From contig CAWKAA010000002.1 of NCBI GenBank assembly GCA_963847515.1, positions 248,001-312,000 on the forward strand: a DNA stretch of 64,000 nucleotides, read 5' to 3'. Position 1 is the stretch's first letter. Every line of letters begins with the position of its first letter. Below, one piece after another: positions 38,561 to 47,817 of this stretch. The translations under genes and the position numbers were made by a program. The stretch comes from QHXW01 sp963847515. GTDB lineage: Bacteria; Acidobacteriota; Terriglobia; Bryobacterales; Bryobacteraceae. A model generated the notes under the pieces. It was given only the letters and a program-made list of their open reading frames with translations. It made no database searches and was not told the DNA's origin.

Positions 38561-40099
38561 ATGGAATTACTCGAAATTGCAAAGCTGCCGACGGCGGAAA
38601 ACTCGGCGATCCATCTGAACCCGCTGGATAACGTCGCCATTGCGCGCGTTCCCCTTTCCACGGGGCAGAAACTGCGCATTAATGGCGCGCCCGTCGAGGT
38701 GCTCGACCCCGTGCCGGCGGGCCACAAAATTGCCATTGCGCGGATTCCGGCGGGCGAGGTTGTGCACCGTTACGGGCAGGTCATCGGCCGCGCGAAACAG
38801 ACCATCGAGCCGGGCCGTCATGTCCACACGCACAACGTTTCGTTCGAAGAGCTTAGCTTCGAGTACGAGTTCCCGTCGGGGGAAATTCCCTACCCTGCTC
38901 TGCCGAAAAATGTGCCGACTTTTCGAGGATATTTGCGCGAGGACGGGCGCGCCGGCACGCGCAACTACATCGCCGTCGTGGCCGCGAGCAATTGCGCCGC
39001 TCACACCGCTGAGCTGATCGCTGGGAGTTTCGACAACGAACGTCTGCCGTCGAATGTGGATGGGGTGGTGGCGTTTCCACACGGCGAAGGCTGCGGCCAC
39101 ACCATTGGCCCCGATACCGAACAGCTCCGCCGCACGCTGGCCGGCGTGCTGGCGCATCCCAATGTCTCCGCCGCCATTATTCTGGGCCTAGGCTGCGAAG
39201 TGAACCAGATCGACCATTATCTCGGCCCGAATGCACCGCGAAGCTCCCGCCTGGTGGGAATGACGTTGCAATCGAGCGGCGGAACGCGCGGCGCTCTCGA
39301 GGCGGCGCGTCGCGAGATTCATCAGTTGATGGAGCAGGCCGGCGCGGAGCAGCGTGTCGACATCCCGGCATCGAAGATCGTGTTGGGCCTTAACTGCGGC
39401 GGTTCGGATTCGTTTTCTGGAATTACGGCGAACCCAGCACTCGGAGTGTGTTGCGACATGCTGGCGGCTAATGGCGCGACCGCTGTGCTGGCTGAGACCA
39501 CCGAGTGCTTCGGCGCCGAGCACCTGTTGATCCGCCGCGCGCGCAACCGGCAGGTGGCGGAAAGATTCCTCGGCTTCATCACGAGTTACAAGCAGTACCT
39601 GACGCGCTTCGGCGGCAACTTCAACGACAATCCTTCGCCTGGGAACAAAGAAGGCGGGCTAACCAACATTCTGGAAAAATCGCTGGGGGCTGCGGCGAAG
39701 GCGGGCAGCACGCCGCTGATGGACGCAGTGGATTATGCCGAGCGCATCACTTCTCCGGGATTCGTCTTTATGAACACTCCGGGCTACGATCCGGTTTCGC
39801 TCACGGGCCTGGCAGCCGGAGGATGCAATCTAATCGCTTTCACCACGGGGCGCGGCAGCGCCATCGGGTTCCCGTCCATCCCGGTGATCAAGATTGCGAC
39901 CAACGGGAACACATACCGGCGTATGCGCGACAACATGGATATCAACGCCGGCGTGATCGCCGACGGCGAGCAGAGCATTAAAGAGGTTGGCCGGGAAATC
40001 TTCGACACGGTGTTGAGGGTGGCCTCCGGCGAGCGAACCTGCGCCGAGCGGTTGGGGCACAAGGAATTTGTGCCGTGGCGGATTGGGCCGGTGCTGTAA
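38561..40099 (+). CDS. UxaA-family hydro-lyase (altronate/galactarate dehydratase type)
   Basis: 512 aa, complete. The N-terminal SAF-like domain (about residues 15-95: NPLDNVAIARVPLSTGQKLR, AIARIPAGEVVHRYGQVIG) is fused to the large UxaA domain (GYLREDGRAGTRNYIAVVAA, HGEGCGHT, LGLGCEVNQI, LNCGGSDSFSGITANPALG, AGGCNLIAFTTGRGSAIGFP). Conserved cysteines in EGCGH, GCEVN, NCGGSD and GGCN fit the Fe-binding site. It should dehydrate a sugar acid to a 2-keto-3-deoxy acid. The exact substrate (altronate, galactarate or another) cannot be read from the sequence. Confidence 0.9.
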   Translation: MELLEIAKLPTAENSAIHLNPLDNVAIARVPLSTGQKLRINGAPVEVLDPVPAGHKIAIARIPAGEVVHRYGQVIGRAKQTIEPGRHVHTHNVSFEELSFEYEFPSGEIPYPALPKNVPTFRGYLREDGRAGTRNYIAVVAASNCAAHTAELIAGSFDNERLPSNVDGVVAFPHGEGCGHTIGPDTEQLRRTLAGVLAHPNVSAAIILGLGCEVNQIDHYLGPNAPRSSRLVGMTLQSSGGTRGALEAARREIHQLMEQAGAEQRVDIPASKIVLGLNCGGSDSFSGITANPALGVCCDMLAANGATAVLAETTECFGAEHLLIRRARNRQVAERFLGFITSYKQYLTRFGGNFNDNPSPGNKEGGLTNILEKSLGAAAKAGSTPLMDAVDYAERITSPGFVFMNTPGYDPVSLTGLAAGGCNLIAFTTGRGSAIGFPSIPVIKIATNGNTYRRMRDNMDINAGVIADGEQSIKEVGREIFDTVLRVASGERTCAERLGHKEFVPWRIGPVL

Positions 40100-40364
40100 G
40101 CGGATTCTCGATGAACGCGCCAGAAGCTTCAAGACCGACAGGGACGTCCGTCACGGTGGGGCCGCCCGATAAGCGCTACATAAATTGAAATCGCGCGAAA
40201 AGCTGACGGCGAGGTTCCCAGAACGCCGTTCCGGAGGATTCTGTCCGCGGTGACCCCAGCCTGGGTCGTCGCGTCCGACTCGGGGGATGTCAGACGGGTG
40301 AGCACCAGTTCGGTTATTCCCGTGACACGAAAACCGAATGTACCATAACTTAAGAGACTCCCAT

Positions 40365-42286
40365 ATGTCGTCACTCCCATCCAAGGCCGAACAGCGCGCC
40401 AAAAAGGCAGAGGATTATCCGTCAATCTTTGGCAGCGTAAACCTCACGAGCATCCGCGAGAATGTTGGGGAAATCCTCAAACTAATCGGTCGCGACGGGA
40501 TCTTTCGGGAATACACGCTTCATGACGCTAACCACATCGACGCGATGCTCGCGCTTGTAGAAAAGTTGATTCCCGTCGACACTGCGGCACAAATGAAGAC
40601 GGCCGATTGGCTGATGATCGTCCTCTCGTGTTACTTCCACGATCTTGGGATGCTAGTCACCAAGAAGGAGTTCGAAAGCAGAAACCGCTGTGTGGAGTTC
40701 TTAACGTTCAAGGGCGAGCTTCTCGCGGGAGACAACGGCAAGGACTACGAGGAAGCTTTGGAGAAGTTGGTGCCGGAAGAGTGCGAGGAATTTCTCTACC
40801 AGGAGTTCGTTCGTAAGCACCATGCGAGGCGAATCTTCAATTGGATTCAGGGACAAGATGCCCCCCAGTACGGAGGCGCCAGGGCAGCGGTTGAGGCAGT
40901 CAATGACCTCTTGGCCGGCCTTCAACGGGTCGTTCGGGACGATTTGGCGAAAGTCTGCCTGAGCCACCACGAAGATGACTTGTTTGACCTCGACAAATAC
41001 CAAATCAACAGGGTTTACGGTGACGATCCAGAAGGTGAGGCGAACCTACATTACGCAGCCGTCATATTAAGGGCTGCCGACGTGCTCCAGATTCAGAGAA
41101 AGCGTGTGCCACAAGTTCTGTACAAGTTGATCGACCCAAGCAATCCCAAAAGTCAGGAGGAGTGGGCAAAACAGGCGGGTGTGCGCGCGGTCAAGCCCAA
41201 GACGGTGTTGAATGGGGGCGAGTCCGACACAATTGAAGTCCACGCGTCTTTCGATAACGAGAGGGCATATTTCGGCCTGCTGGCGTACCTGCAACAGTTT
41301 GCTGGCAAGGAACTGGAGCGATGTCGCGACTGGACAATCCAGGCGCAAAAGAAAGGAGCGATCTTCCAGTTTCCGTGGAGGCAGATTGATTCATCCTAGG
41401 TTGAGCCGCGCGGCTTTGAGGGGCGCAGCTACGGCTTTCAGCTGGATCAGGAAAGAATCCTAAAGCTCCTGACTGGCCACACTCTATATAATGACTCTCG
41501 CGTCGCTATTCGTGAAGTTCTTCAGAACGCTTTAGACGCCGTCCGCTTTCGAAAACATCTGTTTCCGGACGAGCCGATGGGGAAAATCGAGATCGTCTGG
41601 GACTCAAAAGCTAGGAAATTGACGATCCGAGACACTGGAACAGGAATGACGCAGGAGACAATTGAGAAATTCCTCCTCAACGTCGGATCGAGCTTCTACC
41701 AGAGCGAGGCAGTTCTCCAGAAGCACGGAAGCTTTTCCCCGATCAGCCGCTTTGGGATCGGTGTGCTGTCCACGTTTATGATCGCCGATGAGGTGCAGAT
41801 ACTGACCGTCCACCCCGACGACGAGTTTGCGCGAAGGTTGACACTTCCGTCCGTTGTGAAGAGTTATCTGATTAAGAAAATGTCCAAAGGTCTCCCGGAG
41901 GTACTGGCCATCGGCCAACACGGGACGCAAGTCGTTTTGCAAGTTCGGCGTTCCGCAGACCTAAAGGATGTCGAGGCTCTGGTCCGTTTTTGGCTTGTGA
42001 TTCCGCAGTGCGAGGTCACGTGCAAGACCGATGACTCCGCTGCTGTGGGCGTTGGTTTTGCACGGGCACCGGATGTTCTTACTCACTACTACCAACTGGA
42101 TGCAGAGAAGAGTCTTTGGAAGTCTGCATTTGAGGTGCGGGAGGATTCTAGGCCAGGAATTGAGCTCGCGTATGTGGTCACGAAGTCGGATTTCGCCGAC
42201 GTTTGGGATTTTGCCACCATGGGCGACCTTCAAAGACGTAGTTTCGACCACCGGCCGACCCGAGCCGCCGATGAACCCGATCTCTC
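40365..42286 (+). pseudogene. HD-domain / HSP90-like ATPase protein, N-terminal part
   Basis: Start ATG 40365 (or 40338). Residues 1-343 form an HD-type domain: YTLHDANHIDAMLALVEKL, SCYFHDLGMLVTKKEF and HHARRIFNWIQG, with later LSHHEDD. A TAG at 41397-41399 interrupts, but the same frame continues as VEPRGFEGRSYGFQLDQERI into a GHKL/HSP90-type ATPase: LLTGHTLYNDSRVAIREVLQ, NALDAVRF (N-box), DTGTGM (G1 box) and SRFGIGVLSTFM (G2 box). The coding sequence breaks at the 8-bp repeat at 42279-42286, where an IS66-led island has inserted. The remaining C-terminal part resumes in frame at 51960. HD plus HSP90-like ATPase proteins of this kind are accessory genes often linked to conflict or stress functions; the role is not established. 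Confidence 0.8.
42279..42286. repeat. Target-site duplication, left copy (GATCTCTC)
   Basis: Eight bases identical to 51960-51967. In both places GAT CTC TC is read in the same codon phase of the HD/HSP90-like gene (Asp-Leu-Ser). Eight bases is the duplication length known for IS66 elements. Confidence 0.85.
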
Positions 42287-42344
42287 GTAAGCGTCCGATG
42301 AACTCCTCTTCCGAATAGACCGGGAAGGGTTGCATAGTGGTCGC

Positions 42345-42671
42345 ATGACTGAAACGAACGAGGAGAAAGCGGTCTCCAACAGAGATCAGTGGCGCGAACG
42401 GATCGCCGAGCAGGAGCGCAGTGGAGTAAGTGTAAGGCGGTTCTGTCAGACACGGGGTATCGGAGAGCATTTGTTTTACTATTGGCGCAAGCGACTGCGG
42501 GACCAGCAGCAGCCGATGCGTTTCGCGTTGGTGGAGAGAGGACCGGCGCGGCAGGAGCCGGCAAGCGAAGCGAGTCTGGAACTGGTACTGGTCAGCGGCG
42601 AGCGGCTGCGCATCGGCGCCGGAGTGGACGCGATAACGTTGCGAGTAGTGGTGGCAGCACTGCGGGCATGA
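42345..42671 (+). CDS. tnpA: IS66 accessory protein TnpA
   Basis: 108 aa. It opens with RDQWRERIAEQERSGVSVRR and FCQTRGIGEHLFYYWRKRLR, the helix-turn-helix of the IS66 OrfA family, and ends in a short beta segment (LELVLVSGERLRIGAGVD). The stop overlaps tnpB as ATGA. It probably helps DNA binding during transposition. Confidence 0.85.
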   Translation: MTETNEEKAVSNRDQWRERIAEQERSGVSVRRFCQTRGIGEHLFYYWRKRLRDQQQPMRFALVERGPARQEPASEASLELVLVSGERLRIGAGVDAITLRVVVAALRA

Positions 42672-43030
42672 TCCACCTGCCGGCCAGTGTGCGGGTGTAC
42701 CTGTGCCTGACGGCTTGCGACATGCGCAAGAGTTTTGACGGGCTGCATGCGCTGGTGCGGGAGCACCTGGAGTTGGATGTCTTCGCCGGACACCTGTTTG
42801 TGTTCGCCAGCCGGCACCGCGACCGCATCAAAATTCTGTATTGGGACCGCGACGGATTGGCAGTGTGGAGCAAGAGGCTGGAAGAAGGCACCTACGCGAT
42901 GCCGTTTTCTGATTCCGGCGAAGTGCGTCGCGAGATCACCGCGCAAGAGCTAGCAGCGTTGTTGAGCGGTATTGACCTGAGCCAGGCCAGGCGGCGGAAG
43001 CGCTATCGGCGCGAGCTTCCAGAAAGCTGA
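42668..43030 (+). CDS. tnpB: IS66 accessory protein TnpB
   Basis: 120 aa, typical full length. VYLCLTACDMRKSFDGLHAL, GHLFVFASRHRDRIKILYWD and RDGLAVWSKRLEEGTY are the classic IS66 Orf2 (TnpB) motifs. It starts inside the tnpA stop (ATGA). It is required for IS66 transposition, although its biochemical role is unsettled. Confidence 0.9.
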   Translation: MIHLPASVRVYLCLTACDMRKSFDGLHALVREHLELDVFAGHLFVFASRHRDRIKILYWDRDGLAVWSKRLEEGTYAMPFSDSGEVRREITAQELAALLSGIDLSQARRRKRYRRELPES

Positions 43031-43094
43031 TAAACATTAGCGATTCCGCATCTTTTTTCTTGGTGCAAGAGACGTTTCCGGTTACACTCAGGCA

Positions 43095-44641
43095 GTGCCT
43101 GTCGATCCGAAAACATTGCCTGAAGACACGGAAACACTGCGGAAGATCGTGGTGGATTTGACCGCGCAACTGGATCGTACCGAGCGTCTGTTGCGGCAGT
43201 TGATTCAGCACAAGACGGGCCGTAAGAGCGAGCAGCTCTCGCGGGAACAGTTGGCGCTATTCGCTGCCGAAGCAGGCTTAGTAATTCCGGAGCTGGAGCC
43301 GGCGGAACCAGACGAGAAAAGCGACGATCCACCGTCCGGCGCCACCGGTGAGAACAAGCCACGCGGAAGGAAGCCTCTACCGCGGCACTTGAAGCGCGAG
43401 CGTATCGAGCACGATCTGGCAGAAAGCGAAAAGCACTGCCTGCACTGCGATCAGGATCTGCGGAGGATCGGCGAAGAAATTAGTGAGCGTTACGAATATA
43501 TTCCAGCGCAGATGAAGGTCATCGAGGATGCCTGCTTCACTTATGCGTGCGCATGCACGGTGAAGACAGCTACCAAGCCCTCTCAGCCGATCGAAAAGAG
43601 CACAGCGGGAGCCAGCCTGCTGGCGCAGGTGATCGTAGCGAAGTACGCGGACCACCTGCCTTTACACCGGCAGGTGAAAATGTTTGCGCGGCATGGTGTG
43701 GAGCTGTCGGATCAGACCTTGTGCGGATGGAGCGCGCAATGCGCGCAACTGCTGGAGCCGTTATATCAGCGGCTGAAGCGGTTTGTACTGGCTTCCAAGG
43801 TGGTGGGAACCGACGACACGCCAGTGAAAGTGCTGGACCGGAAACTGCCTCAGGCACGCAAGGGTCGCATCTGGCCGTATGTGGGCGATCGGGACCATGT
43901 CGCGGCGGTGTATGACTATACCGCCACGCGAGAGCGAGCCGGGCCGGAAGAGTTCCTGAAACAGTATCGCGGTTATTTGCAGGCCGACGCCTATGCCGCC
44001 TACGACGCCTTCTTCACTAAGCCAGAGCGCGGAATGGTAGAGGTGGGCTGCTGGGCGCACGCACGGCGGCATTTTCATGAGGCGATAGATACCGATTCCT
44101 CGCGCATGCGCACGGTGCTGCTGCTGATCGCCCAGTTGTATGCCGTGGAAAGAACGGCCCGCGAACGTGGCTTGCGGGGCGAGGCATTGCGGCTGATGCG
44201 CGAACACGGATCGCTGCCGGTATTGGAGCAGCTGCACGCCTATTTGCTAGAGATTCAGAATCAGGTCTTGCCCAAAAGCGAGGCGGGCCAAGCGGTGGCA
44301 TATACCTTAAAGAACTGGACCGCGTTGACGCGCTACTGCCAGAATCCGGATTTGTCCATCGATAAAACGCCACCGAGCGAGCTCTGCGCTGCTTTGCCGT
44401 GGGCCGTGCCAACTGGACCTTTTTCGGCAGCGACCGCGGCGGCAAAACCGCGGCGGTGCTGAGAAGCTTCGTCACCTCTTGCGAGTTGGTGAAAGTGGAT
44501 CCGTTCGCCTGGTTCCGCGATGTTCTCTCGCGCATCGCCGATCATCCCATTACCAAGCTGGACCAACTGCTGCCGCACCGCTGGGCCGCGGTTTATTGTT
44601 TGCCTTCATCTTCGGGAGGCTTTACCCTGATGAAGATCTGA
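43095..44641 (+). pseudogene. tnpC: IS66 transposase TnpC with one-base frameshift
   Basis: GTG start. The N-terminal leucine-rich coiled coil (LTAQLDRTERLLRQLIQHKT, GRKSEQLS) is followed by a zinc-finger-like CLHCDQDL region and the DDE core: VVGTDDTPVKVLD and YLQADAYAAYDAFF. Near 44370 the frame slips in GATAAAACGCC; with one more A it would read D-K-N-A-T-E-R, the third-acid region of the DDE triad. The correct tail is in the next frame (GRANWTFFGSDRGGKTAAVL, LDQLLPHRW). As written, the 455-aa product ending at 44462 lacks the catalytic Glu. The slip beside a short A run could be a sequencing error or natural inactivation. Confidence 0.85.
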
Positions 44642-44928
44642 TCCCATCGATGATGTTTTCCCGAAGCCGTGGGACGCCGACCGGGAAAGGTGCGGTTCAG
44701 CAGATCGAGATCGGAAATCGAGTTCACGAGCGCCCATCGCCAGTTCGGGAGCGGCTCACTGCTTACACCGGCGACTTGATATCCGAAAAGTTTGACGGAA
44801 CCTTTGTGAACGCCATAATCATGTGGCTCAACGATTCGTGGCTTGTCCTTATAAGTAAACCGAATTAGACGCTTCTGCTCGATCGCTTTCCGCAGCAACT
44901 CATCGATCCTCGGCGCAGGAGCTTTCAT
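44593..44928 (-). CDS. WYL-like small protein
   Basis: 111 aa. LLRKAIEQKRLIRFTYKDKP, RIVEPHDYGVHKGSVKLFGY, QVAGVSSEPLPNWRWALVN and FPGRRPTASGKHHRWDQIF belong to a common family of short stand-alone WYL-like proteins. The WYL fold is linked to ligand sensing in regulators, often in defence regions, but this stand-alone type has no known role. The last ten residues run into the 3' end of the IS66 element, so the native C-terminus may have been replaced. Confidence 0.7.
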   Translation of the reverse strand: MKAPAPRIDELLRKAIEQKRLIRFTYKDKPRIVEPHDYGVHKGSVKLFGYQVAGVSSEPLPNWRWALVNSISDLDLLNRTFPGRRPTASGKHHRWDQIFIRVKPPEDEGKQ

Positions 44929-45434
44929 TTCGGCCTCCTATACTATTTTCGCGCCGTGAACCTCACTGATGGTATTCACCGAATGCTTACAGTCAGTCCA
45001 CATCTGACCGAATTTGGCACACGGCAGAGTACCCATCACTGATTCGCTCAATCAGTGGCTGAACTTGGGGTCCCATGCATTTTATTGGGGCATTTTGTGG
45101 GACCGACGAGGTTTAGTGTGCACAGTGTGTGCGCCGCACCAAGATCATGCGACATTCCCTCCAGCATGACGATCTCCGTTGGACGCCTTCTCGATCGGCC
45201 CACAGTAAGCACACACTGCCTTTGGCGAAGAATGGGTCTCTAGGCGTACGCAGCTTCGCCGACTGACCACCAGTTAGTCAACCTAACCTGAGGGGCGCCA
45301 TAGCGCCGAGTCGGCTTACGACGAAACACTTGCTTTTTGGGCGACCGTGACCGAGCCGCCAACGATTCGCGAACCCAATTGCGTTTCTCGGCACTAATCC
45401 TTCAACGGACTGGAAGGGCCCGACCCGCTTCCCG
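44929..45434. other. Intergenic within the island
   Basis: About 500 bases with no convincing frame on either strand, no tRNA and no clear terminator. It probably contains the promoter of the leftward WYL-like gene and the tail of the transcript from the operon above. Confidence 0.4.
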
Positions 45435-46064
45435 CTATGTCCCCAAAGAACGCCACGGACCGGATGGGCATGAACCAACTTCAGTGTCGGAAGGCAGCGC
45501 GAGTTCGCTGTCGAATGTCACCTCGACTACCTGGCCTGGTGTTCCCTCGAACTCAGCGGCGGGCAAGAAAGTCTGTGGCCCGCGAGGGCTCCTCACCCCA
45601 TACGAACAGCGCGGAGAGCCGGAGTTGTACCTGCAAAACATTGCGTTCGCGAACGTGTTCGCCGACAACAATGAGGCAAGAGTGAGTCGCAGGATTGAGG
45701 GCCCTTCATTTCTGTATCGTTCGAAGTGGCGAATACCGTAACTGATCGGACCCGCTGCAGTGCCTGGCCAGAAGAACACTCTGCTGTTGAGGCTTTCGAC
45801 GAAGTCCTCAAAGGTGTAACCGCTCGGCAGGCTCAGATTTCCCCTGTGCAAAGGTGCTTGATCGCGAATCACGATCACATCCCTGCCGATACTTATCCGT
45901 TCGTGCCTGTCTCGCCTCCGGCGCACCAAGTCTGAACGAGCCGCGCGCTCGAACAAAGCGGTCGCGGGAGCAATGCACCTCGTTCTAGCCATCCGGCCGA
46001 TGTTTGAGCGGTCCGTAAGGTGGTATAAATACGGTCGAGTTCTAAAGTAAACTTGGATTAACAC
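45435..46064 (-). CDS. DUF7002-like protein, possible ADP-ribosyltransferase fold
   Basis: 209 aa with a GTG start. YLYHLTDRSNIGRMARTRCI at the N-terminus, then SLNSRVFFWPGT and VVEVTFDSELALP. The order (Y-H-L-T-D...N-I followed by a VFFWPG-like strand and a later acidic V-V-E strand) resembles the HxTxxxN arrangement of DarT-like ADP-ribosyltransferases; this structural reading is inference by eye. It is the last gene of the leftward island operon, 98 bases after the kinase-PurZ gene. A macro-domain protein, the usual eraser of ADP-ribose, is two genes upstream. Known DUF7002-type proteins are uncharacterised as far as I recall. Confidence 0.6.
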   Translation of the reverse strand: MLIQVYFRTRPYLYHLTDRSNIGRMARTRCIAPATALFERAARSDLVRRRRDRHERISIGRDVIVIRDQAPLHRGNLSLPSGYTFEDFVESLNSRVFFWPGTAAGPISYGIRHFERYRNEGPSILRLTLASLLSANTFANAMFCRYNSGSPRCSYGVRSPRGPQTFLPAAEFEGTPGQVVEVTFDSELALPSDTEVGSCPSGPWRSLGT

Positions 46065-46162
46065 GTTATTCTCTAGATCATCAACAACTTATATCCACTT
46101 TGAAGAGCGGCCACACGTCTCTGTTATTCCCAGCATGTTAGCGACGGGACTTAAGCCAGTGT

Positions 46163-47803
46163 TTATAGGGGCCAGGTCCTTCGGTCTATGATGCTTCTGA
46201 AGTCAAAGCGAGTGGAAATCAGAGATACCGGTGCCGCGCCGACCCGCTCAACCTCTTCGATAAACCGAATCGTCTCAACCGATAATTGCTCATACCTTCG
46301 GGCCTCTGCGTTCGCTGGATTCAAGTAATCCGTGAAAGTGACGGCGATATCCGTCGGACCATTCAGGGCTGCGCTCTTCCTTAGAAGAATCCAGTCGAAT
46401 CCGCCGACCCTTCGTTCGCGACCGGTCGTTGAGGTGCGCTCGTTGGTTTTGATTTCCTCAACCGGCACTTCCGCGCGTTTTGCAACCTCCTCCCAGTTTA
46501 GTTCATGGCGCAGTGGTCCGGACGTACCTCCCGGGGGGTTCTGGACCCTTATCGGGTAGGTGCGGCAGACCATGATTGTCTTTCGTACTCTAGTCGCCGA
46601 AATGCCTGCCTCCGACAAACATCCGCTTGCTGTGGTGTCGCGGGATGTGACATACGGGTAGAATCCGTGAAATATGCTAAGAGCCGCACCCTGCGTTCCC
46701 TCAACTAAAACTCTCTCGCCAAACTTGTAGCTCTGTTCCAGCAACTCCCAGGTATCCCGAATGAACGGCTTCAACTCGCGAACGTCCTTTGCGAGCACGA
46801 CCTTTTTGCCCCGATCCAGGATTCTTCGGGCAGTGGCAAAACCGACGCCCTGGCCCGTTGAACTAATTCGCTCTTGCAATCCCGCTTCGCATTTGCGATC
46901 CCGCTGTGTGATCACCATCGTTTGCGGATCGATCGAGAGTCTCAGGTAGTCGACTTTGCAGTCGCGGGCCTCCTTCAGTAGCAATTCCGGATTCACAACC
47001 GCACCGGGTGCGATGATGAGCTTCGCGGCGGGGTTGCGGAGCGTACCCGACGGCTGTTGATGGTGCGTATACGGACCTTCCTCAACGATAACCTTGTGTC
47101 CTGCGTTCGGTCCTCCTACCCGCACGAGCACCCCGTATTCGCGGGATAAGTAGGATGCAATGTGACCCTTGCCCTCGCTGCCGTATTGCCCGCCCACGAT
47201 GACGTCGACGAGGCGCGCGTATTCTCGCGTGAACAGTCCCAGGTGGGTTGCTGCCCTCACGAGCACATCCTCCGGACTGCATGCGTGAGTATTGACTACT
47301 ACATCTGCACTCTTTTCCAGGTCGCCTATTCGTGACTCCGTGGTGTTTTTCTCGACCTCCTTGTATGATTTCAACTCCTTGAGACCGCTACTGCGTCGTT
47401 TGTAACGTTCCTCCAGTTCCGCCTCGGGCGCCGTGAGGTGAATATGAATGACCGAGAAGCCATACGCTTCGCGTATCGCCTTCACTTGTGGAAGAATACG
47501 AACAGCGTCAACAACAAAAATTGATGCTGCTTCCATGGCTGTGTACTGATTGATGAGGGTAATTAAGGCGTCGCGCACCCACTTTCCGTTGGTTTCTCGA
47601 TCGAGCTGATCGCCAAAGTCTTGCATCGCACGCCGCTCAGCAGGCAACGCGTTAGCTGGCCGATTTTGGGCAAGCTCCTGAATCAGAACCTTCGTCTTGA
47701 GAACATGCACATGCTCATGCGGAAACCGCTTAGTAAGCTCTTCAACCAGTCTGGACTTGCCCGATGCCACTCTTCCGGAAAGAAGAACAACCTGAAATGT
47801 CAT
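46163..47803 (-). CDS. P-loop kinase fused to PurZ-like adenylosuccinate synthetase
   Basis: 546 aa; AGGAGG lies seven bases before ATG 47803. Residues 1-190: nucleotide-kinase-like P-loop domain, Walker A GRVASGKS (10-17), VVDAVR at 98-102 (strand plus DxxR), and a lid-like ERYKRRSSG (132-140). Residues about 198-546: adenylosuccinate-synthetase fold with GGQYGSEGKG (204-213), GGPNAGH (230-236), ISSTGQG (313-319), VEGTQGAALSI (368-377), FYPYVTSRDTTASG (381-394), YPIRV (416-420) and TTGRERRVGG. In PurA the P-loop reads WGDEGKG with catalytic Asp; here it is Ser209, as in phage PurZ enzymes that make the 2-aminoadenine precursor from dGMP. STGQG, SRDTT and the PIRV/GGTSG region also look PurZ-like. 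It is the third gene of a sigma-protease/macro-PurZ operon, 14 bases after the macro gene. Product and role are untested. Confidence 0.85.
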   Translation of the reverse strand: MTFQVVLLSGRVASGKSRLVEELTKRFPHEHVHVLKTKVLIQELAQNRPANALPAERRAMQDFGDQLDRETNGKWVRDALITLINQYTAMEAASIFVVDAVRILPQVKAIREAYGFSVIHIHLTAPEAELEERYKRRSSGLKELKSYKEVEKNTTESRIGDLEKSADVVVNTHACSPEDVLVRAATHLGLFTREYARLVDVIVGGQYGSEGKGHIASYLSREYGVLVRVGGPNAGHKVIVEEGPYTHHQQPSGTLRNPAAKLIIAPGAVVNPELLLKEARDCKVDYLRLSIDPQTMVITQRDRKCEAGLQERISSTGQGVGFATARRILDRGKKVVLAKDVRELKPFIRDTWELLEQSYKFGERVLVEGTQGAALSIFHGFYPYVTSRDTTASGCLSEAGISATRVRKTIMVCRTYPIRVQNPPGGTSGPLRHELNWEEVAKRAEVPVEEIKTNERTSTTGRERRVGGFDWILLRKSAALNGPTDIAVTFTDYLNPANAEARRYEQLSVETIRFIEEVERVGAAPVSLISTRFDFRSIIDRRTWPL

Positions 47804-47817
47804 GCCTTTCCTCCTAG

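Larger units (their letters stand above)
42287..44641 (+). mobile_element. IS66-family insertion sequence, right end not found
   Basis: The characteristic three-gene set tnpA-tnpB-tnpC with GTAAGCG at the left tip, 58 bases upstream of tnpA. tnpC carries a frameshift. No complementary ...CGCTTAC terminus follows tnpC; the sequence passes directly into the convergent WYL-like gene, so the right end is missing or diverged. Confidence 0.85.

Noticed and set aside
40129..40425. 98-aa minus-strand frame before the HD-domain gene
   Set aside because: Overlaps the true start region of the HD gene; no recognisable family or ribosome site.
44751..44770. GCTTAC at 44761 as the missing IS66 right end
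   Set aside because: It lies inside the WYL-like coding sequence in a conserved segment (VAGVSSEPLP) and the adjacent bases do not match the left tip.
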